From: Candidatus Omnitrophota bacterium
Lineage (GTDB): Bacteria > Ratteibacteria > UBA8468 > MWAK01
Reading direction: 5' to 3'
NCBI GenBank assembly: GCA_018829455.1
Contig: JAHJUB010000102.1
Span: 1-13,298 of the forward strand
Length of the DNA stretch: 13,298 nucleotides
Part shown: positions 6,824 to 12,137 of the stretch, piece after piece
How positions within the stretch are numbered: the first letter of the stretch is position 1
Layout of the letters: each line of letters opens with the position of its first letter
The notes under the pieces: generated by a model
The model's database searches: none
What the model was told of the DNA's origin: nothing
The model's input: the letters and a program-made list of their open reading frames with translations, nothing else
Position numbers and translations under genes: made by a program

Positions 6824-7381
6824 TTACTCTAAATTGGCGTGGTTCTTCCGTATTTGCGTCTCCGAAACCTTCAGCCGGTCCCTGAGAACCTGACAGATGG
6901 TGTCGCAGAAGAGGAGCAGGGTTTGTTCAAAAAGAGAGGCCATTAACTGACGGGAAACGGTTTTAACCGGAAGGTGGGACACCGGACCGCCGGGAACAAT
7001 TACAATTAAGTCGACCAGTTTTTTTAGGGACGGGGAGGAAGAAGCGGTTATGAAGACCACGGTAGTTTGGTATTTTTTGGCTAATTTCACTATGTTTATG
7101 ACGCCGCTGGTCTTTCCGGAGCCGGACGCGGCTACCAGGAGGTCGCCATTTCCAACGGCCGGAGTCACGGTTTCACCCACCACGTAGCTTTCTTTCCCCA
7201 GGTGCCGCAATCTCTGGGCGAAGGCCTGGAGCATTAACATACTCCTGCCTTCGGCCACAACGAAGATTCGGCGGGATTTCAGAAGCCGGTTCAGAAACTT
7301 CTCCGATTCTTTTTCGCTGATATTATTCAGGGAGTCGCTTAGTTCCCGCAACGCTATTTTTCTGCTTTTTTCAAAGTCCAT
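6824..7381 (-). CDS. hxlB: 6-phospho-3-hexuloisomerase-like SIS domain protein
   Basis: 185 residues, the usual size of PHI enzymes, which interconvert D-arabino-hex-3-ulose 6-phosphate and fructose 6-phosphate in the ribulose monophosphate route (formaldehyde fixation, or pentose supply when run backwards). The single SIS domain is well matched: AEGRSMLMLQAFAQRLRHLG (43-62), YVVGETVTPAVGNGDLLV (66-83), the sugar-phosphate loop SGSGKT (86-91), and ITASSSPSLKKLVDLIVIVPG (111-131). Two deviations from the usual family pattern: AEGRS where GxGRS is common and K90 where most members have Glu in SGSGET. No hxlA (hexulose-phosphate synthase) is next to it, so the substrate could be another phosphosugar such as in KpsF/GmhA-like relatives, though the pattern fits PHI best. 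The ATG at 7381 lacks a Shine-Dalgarno. Confidence 0.8.
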   Translation of the reverse strand: MDFEKSRKIALRELSDSLNNISEKESEKFLNRLLKSRRIFVVAEGRSMLMLQAFAQRLRHLGKESYVVGETVTPAVGNGDLLVAASGSGKTSGVINIVKLAKKYQTTVVFITASSSPSLKKLVDLIVIVPGGPVSHLPVKTVSRQLMASLFEQTLLLFCDTICQVLRDRLKVSETQIRKNHANLE

Positions 7382-7493
7382 ATGTTTTGACCGGCGAGCC
7401 GTGCCCGCCCTACTCCTGTCATTCCCGCATGCTTCGTCTCGCCGTAGCCTTGGCGAAGGCGGATATTAGGCGGGAATCCAATTAGTATTACCG

Positions 7494-7516
7494 GTGGGCC
7501 CAGCAGGGAACGAACC
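7494..7516 (-). repeat. Partial copy of the tRNA 3' end (possible attachment-site remnant)
   Basis: 22 of 23 bases match 7695-7717 of the intact tRNA region (single difference at 7510), same orientation. It covers the 3' acceptor strand and T-arm. The matching 5' half of the T-stem is not restored and no D-arm, anticodon arm or 5' acceptor is present, so it cannot be a functional tRNA. tRNA 3' ends are favoured targets of integrative elements, which leave such copies; that origin is inferred. Confidence 0.6.
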
Positions 7517-7660
7517 ACTTCGCTCCGGAAACAGGTCTTTATCTGGTCGCTACAAGACCTGACGTTTCCTACGCTCGTTTTCGGAAGAGGAGTTTCCCCT
7601 TCCGAATAACCATCCCCCACTGCAACAACGCGGGGAAACTTTTCCCCCTGCACCCCTTTT

Positions 7661-7677
7661 AGGTTCGATCCCTGCTG
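7661..7677 (+). repeat. Inverted 17-base copy of the tRNA T-arm
   Basis: AGGTTCGATCCCTGCTG (7661-7677) is an exact reverse complement of 7702-7718 inside the tRNA gene, with 24 bases between. A transcript running past the tRNA 3' end could fold these together and compete with tRNA folding, or the hairpin could stop transcription or guide 3' processing. Confidence 0.7.
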
Positions 7678-7695
7678 TTCAGGGATGCTTATCTG

Positions 7696-7767
7696 TGGGC
7701 CCAGCAGGGATCGAACCTGCGACCAACGGATTATGAGTCCGCTGCTCTACCGCTGAGCTATAGGCCC
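7696..7767 (-). tRNA. tRNA with anticodon CAU (probably tRNA-Ile2, else elongator tRNA-Met)
   Basis: A complete 72-base cloverleaf on the minus strand: acceptor GGGCCUA with UGGGCCC (one U-G pair), D-stem GCUC/GAGC with a short 7-base loop, anticodon stem CGGA/UCCG around loop CUCAUAA, T-stem GCAGG/CCUGC with loop UUCGAUC, discriminator A73. CCA is not encoded (CAG follows). The anticodon CAU serves initiator Met, elongator Met or, after lysidine modification by TilS, Ile (AUA). The first pair G1-C72 rules against an initiator. The C4-G69 and C5-G68 pairs and the segment UUGGUCGC resemble E. coli ileX rather than its tRNA-Met, so I lean to tRNA-Ile2, at modest certainty. The 3' end has two partial copies just downstream. 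Confidence 0.93.
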
Positions 7768-7980
7768 TAATAATGTTGGAAACCATTGCCAATCCATCAT
7801 CTACGCAGTTAAGACAGGAATTGCAACATTCTCTTTTTCCGCAAGGTATGACAGAAATCATCCTAAATATATATTTTATCACACAAACAATAAATTTTTG
7901 TAGAGGTGTGAAGTCCATTCGTCCTTCGCAACTACGGCTCAGGACGACACCATTGATGGCTCAGGATGACAGACAGATTT
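7768..7980. other. AT-rich gap with a short direct repeat, no gene
   Basis: Between the tRNA 5' end and the AbiE promoter. Contains an AT-rich stretch near 7860-7895 and a 13-base direct repeat, GGCTCAGGACGAC (7936-7948) and GGCTCAGGATGAC (7958-7970), spaced by 22 bases and differing at one base. The open frames crossing it have no protein-like features. Confidence 0.45.
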
Positions 7981-7984
7981 ACGA

Positions 7985-8013
7985 TTGACGGGAAATTTTA
8001 TTTGTGCTATATT
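7985..8013 (+). promoter_or_regulatory. Promoter of the AbiE-type toxin-antitoxin operon
   Basis: TTGACG (7985-7990), a 17-base spacer and TATATT (8008-8013), close to the sigma70 consensus. Transcription would begin near 8019-8021, at the left edge of the palindromic operator. Confidence 0.7.
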
Positions 8014-8022
8014 AGTGATTGA

Positions 8023-8043
8023 AACTGTCATTATACGACAGTT
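8023..8043 (+). promoter_or_regulatory. Palindromic operator for the AbiEi antitoxin
   Basis: Perfect 7-base arms AACTGTC and GACAGTT around ATTATAC, whose TTATA core is near-symmetric, so 21 bases in all. It sits at the expected transcription start, where a bound repressor would block initiation. AbiEi antitoxins are known to autorepress through inverted repeats in their promoters; that this palindrome is the site is inferred. Confidence 0.65.
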
Positions 8044-8059
8044 ATAAACAAGGATTAGT

Positions 8060-8704
8060 ATGCTTAAAATCGTTGACCTTATTATCCAGCGAGTTACCCA
8101 TAATGTATTCCCTTATTCCGTGCTGGTGAATCTAATTCCTGGTTCTCCTGATGAAAGATACGGGGTCATCAAGAGAGCGATTGCCTCGGGGGAGATTATT
8201 CATTTGCGCAAGGGACTGTATTGCCTGGCCGAAAAATACCGCCGTCGTCCGCTGGATCTTTTTGAGACTGCCCAGCAAATTTATGGCCCTTCATATATTA
8301 GTCTGGAATCTGCCTTGGCTTATCACGGTTGGATTCCGGAGTCGGTGCACACGGTAACAAGCGCCTGCATGCTCCGTTCCAGGAATTTTAAGACACCGGT
8401 AGGCGAATTCTCGTATCAACGCATCCCGACCAAAGTTTTTTACGACAACGTGGAAACGCTCGGATCGGCTAAACAGGGTACATTTTTTATGGCTAAGCCG
8501 TTGAAAGCATTGGCCGATTATATTTATATTTATAAGAAGGACTGGAAAGATACCGGTCCGGTGAAAAATAGTTTGCGGGTGGATCCGGAAAGTTTTAAGG
8601 AGGTGCGTAAAGATGAGATTCGCAAACTACAACAGGCGTATTCTTCCAGACGTGTTCAGGTTTTTATTAAGGCCGTGGCAGAGGAATTAGGTTATGAACG
8701 TTAA
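8060..8704 (+). CDS. AbiEi-like antitoxin / transcriptional regulator (type IV toxin-antitoxin)
   Basis: 214 residues. The N-terminal ~60 residues look like the winged helix of AbiEi antitoxins: a helix near 1-12, then VIKRAIASGEIIHLRKGLYCLAEKY (36-60), in which a wing ends in RKGLY, the usual family marker. Residues 66-105 carry FETAQQIYGPSYISLESALAYHGWIPE, matching the conserved S-x-x-SAL-x-x-HG-W/L-I-P segment that starts the C-terminal domain. The protein should bind the operator at 8023-8043 and, in type IV systems, counter the toxin's effect without binding it. ATG at 8060 is preceded by AAGGA (8050-8054) at good spacing. It overlaps the toxin gene by 11 bases, so translation is coupled. 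Subfamily assignment is by motif reading only. Confidence 0.85.
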   Translation: MLKIVDLIIQRVTHNVFPYSVLVNLIPGSPDERYGVIKRAIASGEIIHLRKGLYCLAEKYRRRPLDLFETAQQIYGPSYISLESALAYHGWIPESVHTVTSACMLRSRNFKTPVGEFSYQRIPTKVFYDNVETLGSAKQGTFFMAKPLKALADYIYIYKKDWKDTGPVKNSLRVDPESFKEVRKDEIRKLQQAYSSRRVQVFIKAVAEELGYER

Positions 8705-9551
8705 GATTATCCAAAAGCGTTTAGAAACGTATCAGTGCGCCTCGGCGCAGGAAGAAGACCATGCCTTACGTGAAATCACCCAGGAGGTGGCGCTGGCCGC
8801 TCTCTCCCGAACAGACTTTTATAAAGTTGCGTCTTTTCACGGGGGGACATGCCTGCGGGTCTTTTACGGGTTGAACCGTTTTTCGGAAGACCTTGATTTT
8901 ATTCTGAGGGAATCAACTCCTGATTTTTCGTGGAAGAAATACCTCAAGAGCCTGTCCGTGGAATTTGAGGCTTACGGCTATCATGCCGAAATCGTTGATC
9001 GTTCCCAATTGGATTCAACCGTTAAGAAAGCGTTTATTAAAGATGACTCCCTGGTGAAAGTTTTGCACTTGCGGCATCTTAAAGCAGACCGTTCTTTGCC
9101 AAAAATTAGGATTAAATTTGAGATTGACACCAACCCGCCGGCCGGAAGCGTCTTTGAAAATCAGTTTCTGGATTTTCCCTTTGCTTGCGCGGTTACGGTC
9201 CAGGATATCTCCAGCCTTTTTGCGGGAAAGGTCCATTCGTTATTGTGCCGGGAATATGTGAAGGGCCGGGATTGGTATGATTTTCTTTGGTATACAAGCC
9301 GACGGGCGACAATTAATTTTAAATTTTTAGCGGCAGCCCTTAATCAGGTCGGGCCATGGGCGGGTCAGAATGTAGCGGTGGATAGCCGTTGGTGTTATGC
9401 ACAGTTGCACCGTAAGATTTCGGCCATAGATTGGAGCGCCGTCCGGGCTGATGTGGCGCGTTTTATCAAGACTGATGAGTTGGCATCTCTTGATTTGTGG
9501 AGCGCAGCGTTTTTTTTGGAACGAACGGAAAGATTAGGGGTAGAGGAATAG
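8694..9551 (+). CDS. AbiEii-like nucleotidyltransferase toxin
   Basis: 285 residues with the full set of DNA polymerase beta-type nucleotidyltransferase motifs of the AbiEii/JHP933 family: motif I FHGGTCLRVFYGLNRFSEDLDF (48-69) with GGT (50-52), R55 and the catalytic pair D66 and D68; motif II KIRIKFEID (137-145); motif III LFAGKVHSLLCREYVKGRDWYDFLWY (175-200), with K179 and the R192/D193 pair. Relatives such as MenT of Mycobacterium add nucleotides to tRNA 3' ends, and AbiE systems abort phage infection; the target of this one is unknown. All key residues are present, so the toxin looks active. GAGGAA at 8681-8686 provides a ribosome binding site. The operon stands close to a tRNA gene and a short repeat block, in keeping with lateral acquisition. 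Confidence 0.9.
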   Translation: MNVKIIQKRLETYQCASAQEEDHALREITQEVALAALSRTDFYKVASFHGGTCLRVFYGLNRFSEDLDFILRESTPDFSWKKYLKSLSVEFEAYGYHAEIVDRSQLDSTVKKAFIKDDSLVKVLHLRHLKADRSLPKIRIKFEIDTNPPAGSVFENQFLDFPFACAVTVQDISSLFAGKVHSLLCREYVKGRDWYDFLWYTSRRATINFKFLAAALNQVGPWAGQNVAVDSRWCYAQLHRKISAIDWSAVRADVARFIKTDELASLDLWSAAFFLERTERLGVEE

Positions 9552-9649
9552 TCAAGATGAGATTGCCGCGCGGAGCCTGCCCTTGAGCCTTTCGGCGGAG
9601 TTTACCCTCGAGCGGAGCGAAGGGCCTCAGAATGACATAAGAATTGCGC
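9552..9649. other. Short repeat-like spacer between the toxin gene and the HU promoter
   Basis: GC-rich, with mixed CTTTCGGCGGAG and GAGCGGAGCGAAGGG segments ending in CAGAATGACA, similar in flavour to the dispersed repeats at 1490-1509 and 7421-7477. No terminator with a T-run is obvious after the toxin gene and no gene is present. Confidence 0.35.
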
Positions 9650-9678
9650 TTGACAAATAGTTCGTTAGTAGGTAAAAT
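9650..9678 (+). promoter_or_regulatory. Strong promoter of the HU gene
   Basis: Perfect TTGACA (9650-9655), 17-base spacer, TAAAAT (9673-9678). The start would be near 9685, giving a leader of about 38 bases with an AAAGGGGGTGA ribosome binding site (9705-9715), 7 bases before the ATG. These are the signals expected for an abundant protein. Confidence 0.8.
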
Positions 9679-9722
9679 TTCCTGAAAATCCGAGGTATAA
9701 GCAGAAAGGGGGTGAAACAATA

Positions 9723-9992
9723 ATGAACAAAGCGGAATTGATTGAAGCAGTGGGAAAAGCAGTATGCAGCAAGAAAGAAGCAGTGGCAGCAGTAGAAGCC
9801 GTACTGAATGCGATTAAAGCAACCCTGAAGAAAGGCGGCAACGTAACGCTGGTCGGTTTTGGAACATTCAAGGTCGCCAAGAGAAAGGCCCGCACTGGTC
9901 GGAACCCGCGCACCGGCGCCAGCATAAAAATTCTCGCCAAAAACGTCCCTATTTTCAAGGCAGGCAGCGCACTGAAATCAGCCGTTAAGTAA
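9723..9992 (+). CDS. HU-family histone-like DNA-binding protein
   Basis: 89 residues, the standard HU/IHF length. Starts MNKAELIEAVGKAV, followed by the dimerisation helices (residues 1-40), then GGNVTLVGFGTFKVAKRKARTGRNPRTG (38-65): the GFGTF signature and the RTGRNPRTG beta-arm whose proline intercalates in DNA. It ends with VPIFKAGSALKSAV, the usual C-terminal helix. An HU homodimer bends and compacts DNA and assists replication, recombination and repression loops. Ala-rich helix 2 and the odd Cys15 are slight deviations. It is a single-gene unit with its own strong promoter and terminator. I cannot distinguish HU from IHF paralogues with certainty, but the sequence is HU-like. Confidence 0.96.
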   Translation: MNKAELIEAVGKAVCSKKEAVAAVEAVLNAIKATLKKGGNVTLVGFGTFKVAKRKARTGRNPRTGASIKILAKNVPIFKAGSALKSAVK

Positions 9993-10014
9993 GCAAACCA
10001 GGTATGGAAAAAAT

Positions 10015-10057
10015 GGCAGTCCGTCTTGGGTTAGACTAAAACGGGCTGCCCTTTTTT
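10015..10057. terminator. Bidirectional rho-independent terminator between HU and MgtC
   Basis: Ten-base stem GGCAGTCCGT (10015-10024) / ACGGGCTGCC (10041-10050) with one G-T pair and a 16-base loop, followed by C and six T on the plus strand. On the other side, GGAAAAAAT supplies a U-run for minus-strand transcripts, so it can serve both convergent genes. Confidence 0.85.
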
Positions 10058-10733
10058 ATTTCCACTCCACCATTTTGACTCCGGGGACGGACATAAATCT
10101 GCGTACGATTGTTTCACCAGCGGTGTGGTTCTTATGCCGCACGCTGAACTCAACTTCCGTCATCGGAGGCGGAGTCTGAACTTTGATGGCCTGGCTCAGT
10201 ATCTTCATCTGGAATTCATCCAGAACCTGGAGCAGAGGCGCCAGCTCTTTTTCGCCGTCCCGGGTGATGAGGATGGAGTTGTAAGTGTCTTTCGGGATGA
10301 GCCGCTCCACCAGCCGCAGGAAATAAAGGACCAGGATTGAAATCGCGGCGCTGGCTGCGCCTATGTAGTAAAAGCCGCACCCGATCGCCAGGCCGATGGC
10401 CGCTACCACCCAGAGGCAGGCCGCGGTAGTGATGCCGCGGGTGCGCTTTTTGTCCCGGACGATTGCGCCGGCTCCCAGGAAGCCGATGCCGGTGATGGTG
10501 CCGTAGGCGATGCGGGCCGGGTCAATCCGGAGGACGGAATCGGATGTAAAGATGGTAAAAAGTTCCGGGATGCGCAAGGAAGTTATCATTATCAGGCAGG
10601 TTCCGCTGCAGACCAGAATCAGGGTGCGGAAACCGGCTTCCCGGCCGTGGCTTTCCCGTTCCAGGCCAATGACGCCGCCCAGAACCGCGGCGATAAGCAG
10701 CCGCAAAATCCATTCCCATTCGGATATTAGCAT
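10056..10733 (-). CDS. MgtC/SapB family membrane protein
   Basis: 225 residues from the ATG at 10733 (MLISEWEW), chosen because the family starts here; a longer frame to 11009 would add 92 residues of unrelated sequence running antisense through the divergent gene. Hallmarks: LGGVIGLERE-x-x-GREAGFRTLILVCSGTCLIM (18-49), then TGIGFLGAGAIVRD (81-94) and the strictly conserved RGITTAACLWVVAAIGLAIGCG (99-120). About five membrane helices precede a cytoplasmic ACT-like C-terminal domain (150-225). MgtC of Salmonella inhibits the F1Fo ATPase and helps growth in low Mg and in macrophages; the broader family role in free-living bacteria is unclear. A promoter lies directly before the start with no Shine-Dalgarno, implying a leaderless message. 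Confidence 0.93.
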   Translation of the reverse strand: MLISEWEWILRLLIAAVLGGVIGLERESHGREAGFRTLILVCSGTCLIMITSLRIPELFTIFTSDSVLRIDPARIAYGTITGIGFLGAGAIVRDKKRTRGITTAACLWVVAAIGLAIGCGFYYIGAASAAISILVLYFLRLVERLIPKDTYNSILITRDGEKELAPLLQVLDEFQMKILSQAIKVQTPPPMTEVEFSVRHKNHTAGETIVRRFMSVPGVKMVEWK

Positions 10734-10739
10734 GGTATG

Positions 10740-10768
10740 ATTGTAACTCTTTTGCCACAAAAAGACAA
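10740..10768 (-). promoter_or_regulatory. Promoter of the MgtC gene, with -10 box 6 bases before the ATG
   Basis: On the minus strand TTGTCT (10768-10763), 17-base spacer, TACAAT (10745-10740), then 6 bases to the ATG at 10733. The transcript would start at or next to the start codon. It overlaps the opposite promoter at 10752-10781. Confidence 0.5.
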
Positions 10769-10781
10769 ATTGGGTTAAAAT
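10752..10781 (+). promoter_or_regulatory. Promoter of the DUF3108 gene, with -10 box 6 bases before the ATG
   Basis: TTGCCA (10752-10757), 18-base spacer, TAAAAT (10776-10781), then 6 bases to the ATG at 10788. As with the divergent gene, no Shine-Dalgarno is present, so a leaderless transcript is the simplest reading. Confidence 0.5.
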
Positions 10782-10787
10782 AAAGAA

Positions 10788-11546
10788 ATGCGCGGTCTGT
10801 TTTCCTTCCTGATTATTTTTACCTGTTTTGTTCCCTTTTGTCAGGCCCAGGAAATCCCTTTTAGAGCCGGGGAAATTTTCCAATATCAACTTAAGTGGAA
10901 TCTCTTCTCCGGCGGCAAGATGTCGTTCCGGGTTAAGGAAGACGCGTATCTGGAAGGAGAACGCGTTTTTCACCTTCAGGCGGAGACAGAGACCGAAGGG
11001 ATGTTCCACAAATTCTACCCTTTCCGCGCCAGGATTGAATCTTTTGTTTCTCGGAAGGATTTTCTGCCCCTGCGCTATCAGTATTCATCCTGGACGTCGG
11101 ATGAAACAAGGTTGGAAGTAACTTCTTTCCCGCGCGGCCAGCCCCAGGGAAAATACCACCTGGACCAGTATAAGAACGGAAAGAAGAACGAGAAAGACGA
11201 GATGTTTAATATGGCCGCTTTTTTTCAGGACCCGCTTTCAATTCTCTATTATATCCGGACGCAGGAATTGAACGTCGGGGACCGGATTGAAATTCCGCTC
11301 AGCGTTAACCGGAAGAATTACAAAATATTAGTGAAGGTGCTCCGCCGGACAAGGATAAAGGCCGCGGGAAAAACCTGGGATGCGCTTATTCTGGAACCCG
11401 GGCTTTCGCTGGAGGGGATGCCGCTTAAGACCGGTTCACTGTGGGTATGGATTTCGGCGGATGAGGCAAGGATACCGCTCTATTTTTCCAGCCGCGCCCC
11501 ATTGGGTGTGGTTTCGGCGACGCTGGTGAAAATGGAGGGGGATTAA
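10788..11546 (+). CDS. Secreted DUF3108 family protein
   Basis: 252 residues. An N-terminal signal peptide is clear: MRG, hydrophobic LFSFLIIFTCFVPFC, then A-Q-A-like cleavage near residue 20 (CQA/QE). The mature part begins PFRAGEIFQYQLKWNLFSGGKMSFRV, matching the DUF3108 opening (F-x-x-GE-x-x-x-Y-x-[LV]-x-W, then G). The remainder is rich in beta strands with a duplicated feel: RYQYSSWTSDETRL, DPLSILYYIRTQELNVGD (about 145-162) and WVWISADEARIPLYF near 220-235 are family segments. DUF3108 proteins are expected in the periplasm or outer membrane, with a lipocalin-like or LolA-like beta structure suggested for relatives; function is not established. No lipobox cysteine follows the signal, so it is probably soluble in the periplasm. 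Confidence 0.88.
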   Translation: MRGLFSFLIIFTCFVPFCQAQEIPFRAGEIFQYQLKWNLFSGGKMSFRVKEDAYLEGERVFHLQAETETEGMFHKFYPFRARIESFVSRKDFLPLRYQYSSWTSDETRLEVTSFPRGQPQGKYHLDQYKNGKKNEKDEMFNMAAFFQDPLSILYYIRTQELNVGDRIEIPLSVNRKNYKILVKVLRRTRIKAAGKTWDALILEPGLSLEGMPLKTGSLWVWISADEARIPLYFSSRAPLGVVSATLVKMEGD

Positions 11547-11557
11547 AAACAGGAAAT

Positions 11558-11619
11558 GTAGGGGCGGGGTTGCATCCCCCCTGACAAGGGGGGGCGAGGG
11601 GGGGTTACACCCCCTCCCG
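11558..11619 (+). repeat. GTAG-footed G/C-tract repeat before the tsaB-like gene
   Basis: Starts GTAG (11558-11561) then GGGC, a hairpin with GGGG / CCCC arms around TTGCAT, then CCCCCCTGACAAGGGGGG and a further GGGGG-TTACA-CCCCC arm. The CTGACAAGG core and its tracts are shared with 1555-1643 in inverted orientation. Unlike the other composite elements it has no closing CTAC, so the right end is decayed or fused with the start region of the next gene. Confidence 0.55.
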
Positions 11620-11633
11620 AACTGCATGTTAAC

Positions 11634-12053
11634 ATGAAAACATTAGCGATTGATACGACCGGGGAAGAGAAGAGCGTCGCGCTGGCTTGCGATGGCCAAC
11701 TGCTTGCGGAGGTTTCTTTCCGCGGAGACCTTTTTGGGGAATTCTGGCCACACCTAAAAGATTTTCTGAGCGCCAACCGGATAAAGATAAAGGAGATTGA
11801 CTGTTTTGCGGTTAACACCGGGCCTGGTTCCTGGACGGGATTACGTTTTGGAAGCGCGGTGGTCAAGGGCTGGGCCGCGGCGACCGGCCGGAAGGTTTTC
11901 GGACTGCCGGCTGCGGAATTGTCCGCTCTGGCGCTGCCGGAAAAGACGCCGGCCGCGGCCCTGGCCTGCCGGTGCGACGGCGGGGTAAATCCGGAGGATT
12001 TGCAGCTAATTTACGGCCGTTTGCTGAAGTTTAGAAAGTTAAAAGAAGTGTAG
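11634..12053 (+). CDS. tsaB: Shortened TsaB-like protein (tRNA t6A modification partner)
   Basis: 139 residues against about 210-230 for usual TsaB. TsaB is the inactive homologue that pairs with TsaD to make N6-threonylcarbamoyladenosine at position 37 of ANN-decoding tRNAs. The first ~100 residues fit well: MKTLAIDTTGEEKSVALACDG (1-21), then LFGEFWPHLKDFL (33-45) where the family has an H-S/L-x-P helix, and the signature NTGPGSWTGLRFGSAVVKG (61-79), followed by the dimer-interface helix to PAAELSALA. Then most of the C-terminal subdomain is missing and the chain ends NPEDLQLIYGRLLKF, reminiscent of the normal TsaB tail (P-x-Y-x-R). So this is an internal deletion or a naturally compact form rather than a simple stop. 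The ATG lies in the palindrome CATGTTAACATG (11625-11636), with no Shine-Dalgarno. No tsaD, tsaE or rimI is adjacent. Confidence 0.75.
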   Translation: MKTLAIDTTGEEKSVALACDGQLLAEVSFRGDLFGEFWPHLKDFLSANRIKIKEIDCFAVNTGPGSWTGLRFGSAVVKGWAAATGRKVFGLPAAELSALALPEKTPAAALACRCDGGVNPEDLQLIYGRLLKFRKLKEV

Positions 12054-12057
12054 CACT

Positions 12058-12112
12058 GTAGTTGCCGAGCTTGCTCGGCGCGGTTAATGAGCCCAGCAAG
12101 CTGGGCGACTAC
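12058..12112 (+). repeat. Double-hairpin REP/BIME-like element
   Basis: GTAG (12058-12061) and CTAC (12109-12112) form the ends (outer arms CTGTAGT / ACTACAG). Inside are two perfect 7-bp hairpins with 2-base loops: GCCGAGC-TT-GCTCGGC (12064-12079) and GCCCAGC-AA-GCTGGGC (12091-12106), joined by an 11-base linker. Same plan as 13249-13298 with completely different stem sequences. It fills the gap between the tsaB-like and GT4 genes. Confidence 0.7.
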
Positions 12113-12137
12113 AGAATCGCTGCAACCTTAAATTTAT

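Larger units (their letters stand above)
7382..7695. other. Gene-free, hairpin-rich stretch downstream of the tRNA
   Basis: Over 300 bases without a believable gene. From left to right: a decayed GTAG-type palindrome (7389-7413); an inverted repeat ATTCCCGC (7421-7428) / GCGGGAAT (7470-7477) around a 20-base repeat core (7440-7459) shared with 1490-1509; a partial copy of the tRNA 3' end (7494-7516); an 8-bp hairpin CAGGTCTT / AAGACCTG (7532-7539, 7554-7561); a hairpin CGGAAG / CTTCCG (7582-7587, 7599-7604); a hairpin GGGGAAA / TTTCCCC (7632-7638, 7641-7647); and an inverted copy of the tRNA T-arm (7661-7677). An open frame at 7354-7653 on the minus strand is made of these repeats and is not credible. 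Confidence 0.6.

Noticed and set aside
7354..7653. 99-residue open frame on the minus strand between the tRNA and hxlB
   Set aside because: Built from hairpins and repeat cores, overlaps the start of hxlB in another frame, and lacks any domain or ribosome binding site.
7679..7918. 79-residue open frame on the minus strand
   Set aside because: Its end SSAVEQRTHNPLVAGSIPAGPT is the typical false translation of a tRNA gene; the cloverleaf at 7696-7767 explains it.
7768..8059. Small gene upstream of the AbiE operon on the plus strand (7773-7988)
   Set aside because: Starts right at the tRNA 5' end, has no ribosome binding site and reads through the 22-base-spaced direct repeat.
9665..9958. 97-residue minus-strand open frame
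   Set aside because: Antisense to HU and its promoter; the hydrophobic look comes from the reverse reading of Lys/Ala-rich codons.
10734..11009. 92-residue N-terminal extension of the MgtC protein
   Set aside because: It would run antisense into the signal-peptide gene at 10788, is not hydrophobic like the family, and the ATG at 10733 matches the normal family start with a promoter just before it.
12058..12112. Intrinsic terminator after the tsaB-like gene
   Set aside because: The hairpins are strong but no T-run follows on either strand; the GTAG/CTAC frame fits the repeat family better.
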